DNA of 64,000 nt, from NCBI GenBank assembly GCA_024220505.1, contig JAKZZE010000001.1, positions 2,170,001-2,234,000 on the forward strand, in the 5' to 3' direction. Both the position numbers and the translations under genes were made by a program. The DNA comes from Rhizopus arrhizus. Lineage: Eukaryota; Mucoromycota; Mucoromycetes; Mucorales; Rhizopodaceae. Positions 58,735-64,000 of the stretch are shown here, piece by piece (the stretch's first letter is position 1; every line of letters begins with the position of its first letter). The notes beneath the pieces are model-generated. The model was not told where the DNA came from and ran no database searches. It was given only the letters and a program-made list of their open reading frames with translations.

Positions 58735-59003
58735 TTTGCCTATAAAAAGAAGAGAAAGAAGAAAAAAGTAAAATAAAAAAAATATATAAATATATTTATT
58801 TATAGTTAACATAGTAAAAATCAAATATTATGATTTACATCTACAGGAATTGGGGGGTAGTAAAAGGGAATGCTACCTGTTTTGGCGGGAAGGGCTTTTG
58901 GGGGAGACGAAGTATAAACAAAGTATAGTTTGATTTACAATAATTACTGTAATATTATATAAATTTCCTTTTTATTATTATAGTGTGCAGTAAAAGAAGT
59001 GTA

Positions 59004-59764
59004 TTAACCATACATCCAACCTTGTCTTTCTTCTTCTTCTTCTTGTTTTACTTTTTCCTCTGTTTCTACTTGATATCTACACATTGGACATGTATTATGT
59101 AATTCTAACCAAGGAATAATACATTCTTTATCAAATAAATGTCCACTAGGAACACATATTTCAGTTTTTTTTGTTTACATAATTTATATTAATTTCTTCT
59201 TACCAAGGCATCCTTGTTACTGCATTAGATGACTGCATTAAATTATCTTTACAAATAATGCATGTATCATCACTATTCATAAATTAATTAAAAAAAAAGC
59301 ACACACACACACACATAACTGTCTCTTATTTACTCATTCAACACTCGAATATTAGGTAAAGCATTGATAAATCGTTTTGAGGCAGGAGGTGGGCCTTTAA
59401 TATCATTCTGGGATTCTTCTAATAGCTGTGATACTAAATTATCCAAAAACTCTTCTTGAGCAACATTCCCCTCTGTTTGCATTTGTTCTCTAAACTGATT
59501 AAAAAAACTAATTTATATGTTCAATTGTTTATTATTCCCCACTTGGTATTTTTTTTATTACTTTGCTGTTTGGATCAATTGCTGTACATTAGTTTCGACA
59601 CTATTTGAATGTTGGCTTGCTGGGGTAGGATTCATAAACGCATCTAAATCAACATCAACTATCTTTTTCTTTTGTGTAGAAGTAATTCCAAGTTCATCTA
59701 AACAACTGTAAGAGGTCTTGAGTAAATATAAACAAGAATTTTGTTTACCAAAATAGCTTGTCAT
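59004..59764 (-). CDS. RING-finger E3 ligase (RNF115/126-like RING), Asp as zinc ligand
   Basis: Four exons (59764-59562, 59489-59334, 59272-59204, 59145-59004) give 189 aa. The N-terminal half is helical and polar (VVDVDL-type acidic patch, [30 protein letters not shown]). The C-terminal RING reads [11 protein letters not shown], then [20 protein letters not shown] and [12 protein letters not shown]. It closely follows the RNF115/126 RING ([20 protein letters not shown] type), except that the fifth zinc ligand is Asp instead of His (GHLFDKEC). Asp can coordinate zinc in RING-D and Rbx1-type fingers, so the domain may still fold. It likely acts with an E2 in protein turnover; no membrane segment is visible. 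Confidence 0.85.
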
Positions 59765-62038
59765 TTTTTAATAAAGAAAAAAATAAAATAAAAAAAAAAT
59801 AAAGCAAGACTGCAGTAAACACGTAATGCGCACACACAGTTTGCTTGATTCAAATTTTGCTTTATTTAGAAAAGCTCAGTAACGGATGAATACCATTGGA
59901 TAACTTTTAAACTTTCTTTTCGTGAAGTTTGTACAGAGATTTTTTACATTTAAAATATTACCAGGATTAGTTTATAAAAGAGGTTTAAGAGGTGAAATAT
60001 AGCTTGTGGTAATAAAACCCATCTTTCTCATCTATTAAAACCATTTAATCAAATTGTATTCTATACATATTGGAGTATAAATTGTACAACGATCATCCAA
60101 TGCATACTTTTAATATATTCAACTATTCCCATCTTCACTGTTACTACTTTTTTAGTATTCTAAAATTCTCCATCTTGTCTATCCCTTTCTTTATATCCCT
60201 TTATCATTTGACAACAACAAAAAAAAAGTTTAATGAAGATCAATCAACTGTGTGTATCACCAAAATAAACACTTTATCCCTTTTTTATCTTAATTATATG
60301 CGAGAATTTTGCATAAAGTTTGACTTGTAAAAGACACTACCGATGAGAACCGGCTCTTTACGATAGCAAAGTATGAAATTTTACTTTACAATAGCGTCAA
60401 TGTTATTATCATTACAGGAGCATCAAGTCTGACTTTTTTTCTTGAATTCAACAAGATTGCCTTGACCTTCTGTTTCGTAAATACATTTATATTGTCAAAT
60501 ATTCAGAAATAAAATAATTTTTGTGATACTATCCTATCTAGGAATAAAAACTGTACATTTTAGTGTTACTCTTCGTCAAGTTTTTTCGCGTTTTCTGATT
60601 ATGCCAACTCTAATTGAGTCTAGCATAAACACTATGGCAAACAAAAACTAGAAATCAAGCTTGGCATTTTGTCCCTGCAAAGTTTAGACATATAGATCAA
60701 TAGTATTAACCCAATTAATAATACAAGCATCTTAAAGGTTGTCTACATGACTAACATATAAACAATGACATCTTTTATCAATAATTGTTTGTCTCATATG
60801 TAATTGACAATGAGCTTTTTTATATAAATGATATAACTATTTTTTTTTTTCATTTGATGTACTTACAGTCATGGAAGGCGCAGTAAATATAAAAATAATA
60901 TACAAAAGTAAATTCAATAAAAGATTGTAAAACATTATTTCAACTTTGTAGGTACAGGCATAACCCAAGTATACATAACATATGGGTAGCAAATTAAATT
61001 GATGACTAACATGAAATAAGAAACAAACTTGTATACGCAGTAAATACCTAACTAGAATCCCTTGTCTTACATTACATTAACAATATACATCATTAAAAAT
61101 AATAATGCACATGTCCATGTGAACAAAAAGTTTCGTAAAAGAATATTAGACATTATGGTTAAGCGATGAAATAGGTTGCAGTATAGGATAGTGAAGACTG
61201 AAGCTGCTTGAACATGTACTCTATAGAAAAACGTAATAGGTGATCAAAATGGTTAAGATACACTTTGATGTTAGACATAGCGCTGTTTTATAAAATTATG
61301 TTAAGTTGAAAAGAGTGGAGCTTGTTGACTTTGTCTTATCAGTGAAAAAAAAAAAGCTTCAAGACCTCAAAATATATGTATATAGCTCAATAAAAAAAAG
61401 GGGGGCCTTTGGTGATTTCATGGCTTTGACAATACAGTAAAGAAAACATTATATACAACTTGATGAATATAAATGCTATTTTTTTTTTTATCAACGTCAT
61501 ACCAGCACAGTACTTTAATCAGTTGTATTATTAGTTAGGCACGTTTTTTATGAAAGAAGGGAAAAGTGAAATAGTTCACTGCTTTTAATGAGTACATAAA
61601 TAGTCTTCGTTTATTTAAAATGATGGCACAATAAAGATGATCATACTTTCGTATTTGCTTTGCTTTATAGCTAAACTTCAACAAAATACAAGTTTTTGAG
61701 AAATTCAGTATTTCTAAACCATTTAAAATTGTTAAAAGACTTTAGTATTTATTTATGGGCAAATTCTTTTGGTTTCTGTATATCTTTATTGAGTAGATAG
61801 ACATGAGTATAACAGCAAACGATATAAAACTGAAAGCAAAGCTACCAAACCAATTGTGACCACATGCGATACGTTTGAAATTTGGCTGATTTGATCAAGC
61901 CAGTTCGGGAAAGAGCTTTTTTGTTCAACTTGGTATGGTAAATGGAAAAGAAAAATGCTCCATTTGAAACCATCTCTTGCTTTTGATCTTAGTTCTGGAC
62001 AGCTTAAAAAAAAGAGAGATCAAAAGTCTCTGGTTATC

Positions 62039-62041
<3 letters not shown>

Positions 62042-62070
<29 letters not shown>
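62042..62070. repeat. Poly-A homopolymer
   Basis: A run of about 29 in the gene-poor region. Confidence 0.95.
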
Positions 62071-62073
<3 letters not shown>

Positions 62074-63087
62074 GCAGCATTTTATTGCTCAAAGCAACGA
62101 CGTTAAATGAAAATGAAATGTAGACTATGGACTAGTGAATATACAATTTGTGTTGACTAGAATTTTAGTTATTCATTTTTGTGTTTTGCTTTTTATATCA
62201 TTTAAAGCGTTATTTATAACTGTAACTGTCCTCAGTGATATATAATTTACATATGAGTCTTTAGCTATAATACATCGGCCACCATTCATCCTTTGTGGTA
62301 TTTTGCTTGAAGTTATGTAGTCAGTGTTACTACTTCTTTTGTTATATCGTTATAAAGACTCTTTGACTGTCATGATTTGAAAGGGTCTATTTACTAGGCC
62401 AAGGATAACACAGGTGCCTAAACTACAAGATTATATTGAAGAACAAGATTACAAAAGTCTGCATTTTTATCTATTCATAGAGTGTTAAACCAAGAGAATA
62501 AGGCTTTTATCGAATATCAAGACTTTTTATTAAGAAAACAAAAGCCTATAGAATCTAATATACTAGAAGATGGACTTTTCTTATAAAATATAATTTTATG
62601 AATGCTTGAATAAAAATATTTATATTGGACTTTTACTTTTGAAAATGAGAATACCAAAGTAAAGTAAAAAATAACAATAATAAAAGAGCTTCAATTATCA
62701 CTGAGAGAATTACTATACCCAGATCTTGGGGAGATGATTTCTTGTCTTTTTTTTTTTTTTTTTTTTTGTCCTACCAAAAAGATTATCCGAAATATTCTTT
62801 CTTTTCTCATACAAAACATTGGTTTAGCCCTTTGCTGTGCAAAAATATAAAAAAAATAAAAAAAAATAAAAAAAAATAAAAAATACAGTGATATTGTCCA
62901 TTGTTGAAAACAGCACCCTTGGAGTATTCTCCTTCTCAGTTAAAATAGTCTTTATTTTGATTGATGATCTCTTGTGCAAATACCTTTCTTTACTTTCTAT
63001 TCCAACTTTAACCTATACAAACAATGGCTGCTTGATTTTTTCATCCTTATTTCCTTCCTTTTCACACCAAAAAAAAAAGGGGGGGGG

Positions 63088-63112
63088 ACAACAACAACAA
63101 CAACAACAACAA
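63088..63112. repeat. (CAA)n microsatellite
   Basis: Eight CAA/ACA units directly after an A10G9 run. It reads as poly-Gln in one frame, but no gene supports this. Confidence 0.9.
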
Positions 63113-63983
63113 GGAAAAAAATCAATCCAATAGATTAGGTAATCTTCTAAAAGTAATTATTACGGGAAAAACTCTTTTTGGTTGAAAAGCACACTCTTTA
63201 AAATGACCTCCGACTTGTGGATACAAAAAAAAATAATCAAAAGACTTTTACAGAGTATAATTCGATTACAAAATTGACGGATGGTGTGTGTATGTCATGA
63301 AAGATTTGGTTGTTTCTTAAATATCAAAAAAATTTCAAAGTTCTTTTTTTCCCTTACATTTCTTTGATTTCTCTTTTCACACGCACAGCAAACGGGCGTC
63401 TGATCCCATCGTGTCTCAAGTGGGATTAAAGTACCGAAAGTTGAATAGTGACATTCAAGGGAAAAAATAAATAAAGAAAAATATGGGCTGATGTAGCACA
63501 ATGTGGGGTAAGAAAGAAGAAAAAAAAAAATGTGAATTTCTTTTATACAAAAAAGTCAATCTGTTCCTAGGAATGAAATATGTTGATGATTTTATAAATA
63601 AAGAAAAGAACAGAAAATTATGTACTTGTTGTCAACTCAAAGAGTTTTTTTGGTTAAACAACAGAGGTTTGGATCTCAATCAGGAAATATGTGAATTCTA
63701 CTTGAGCCTCAAATCATTTTTTTTATTGTCAAGTTGTGAATTAAAGAGAATGATAGAAAGAGATTAAAGAAATGAGCTTAAAAACAGGGCAATTTAGATA
63801 TAAGCTTTATATCCCATCTTTTTTTTTTTTTTTTTTCTTTTTTTTTTTTACCCTTGGTCTCCTTGAAAATCTTTCTCCACGCTTTTTCTTGTGCCTTCTT
63901 TTTTAGGAAATTGATTAAAGTATAAAAATGACAGATTATTTTTTATTTTCTTTTAAACTTTCTTCACTTGGCCACAAAATAAA

Positions 63984-64000
63984 ATGACTACAGTTGAACT
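63984..64000 (+). CDS. Possible start of a gene running off the right edge
   Basis: ATG at 63984 in a good fungal context (AAAATGAC), preceded by long pyrimidine-rich tracts (63820-63849) and AT-rich leader sequence. It encodes MTTVE before the window ends. It is too short to identify; called only because the upstream layout looks like a fungal promoter. Confidence 0.3.

Larger units (their letters stand above)
59765..63983. other. 4.2-kb gene-poor region rich in A/T tracts
   Basis: No exon chain could be assembled on either strand. It holds an A run of about 29 (62042-62070), three copies of a 10-mer AAAAAATAAA (62851-62880), an A10G9 run followed by (CAA)n at 63069-63112, and T-rich tracts at 62748-62766 and 63820-63849. 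Frames at 62888-63133 and 63501-63767 read through these repeats and are not convincing. Much of it may be regulatory DNA of the gene starting at the right edge. Confidence 0.5.

Noticed and set aside
62888..63133. Frame ending in poly-Gln near the right edge
   Set aside because: Produced by A10G9 and (CAA)n repeats; no initiating ATG in good context and no domain.
63501..63767. 88-codon Lys/Cys/Leu-rich frame
   Set aside because: AT-rich, no similarity recognised, in the putative promoter of the next gene.
1..64000. CRISPR arrays, bacterial promoters or operons
   Set aside because: No regularly spaced direct repeats; introns and family content show a eukaryotic nuclear genome.

Overview
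This is nuclear DNA of a filamentous fungus, most likely a mucoralean member of Mucoromycota. The genes are AT-rich and carry many short GT-AG introns, often about 45-130 nt with a CTAAC/CTRAY-like branch site. A/T homopolymers of 20-50 nt are frequent. The set of families also fits: a chitin deacetylase, a Cla4-type PAK, a TOM1 HECT ligase, mucoralean-type DDE transposases and a decayed Fanzor-like ORF. Assignments come from reading translated exons and recognisable family motifs; no database search was possible.

Layout. 0-9.5 kb: an HTH (transposase-like) ORF cut by the left edge, a seven-exon methyltransferase, an AAAP-type amino-acid transporter and a small PP1-docking-like protein. 9.5-20.1 kb: a Kelch-BTB protein divergent from a PH-CRIB-PAK kinase, then eIF4G and a chitin deacetylase, both with a one-base frame break. 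20.5-28.7 kb: a 1.7-kb Tc1/mariner-like element inserted exactly at the stop codon of uroporphyrinogen-III synthase, an HMG-box regulator, and a belt of decayed mobile-element ORFs including a Fanzor/TnpB-like fossil. 29-44.3 kb: a dense housekeeping block with a Sec7-PH Arf GEF, a three-exon ETFRF1/LYRM5 homologue, KRI1, WEE1, YOP1/REEP, ribosomal protein S23, a tryptophan-rich GW/WG protein, CTP synthase and Rab geranylgeranyltransferase alpha. 44.4 kb: a LINE fragment. 45.7-56.2 kb: one 10.5-kb gene for a TOM1/HUWE1 HECT ligase. 57.8-59.8 kb: a zinc-finger/DUF3020-type regulator and a RING ligase with an Asp zinc ligand. 59.8-64 kb: a gene desert, with a possible start codon at the very end.

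There is no operon-like logic. Gene order gives a few divergent pairs (Kelch-BTB/PAK, ETFRF1/KRI1) and tightly convergent pairs (YOP1/RPS23, GW protein/CTP synthase). The best candidate for an undescribed system is the GW/WG-rich protein at 38.2-39.8 kb, whose first three quarters look like an Argonaute hook; mucoralean fungi have an active RNAi machinery. Two single-base frame breaks at short homopolymers suggest residual assembly indels that should be ruled out before calling those genes broken.
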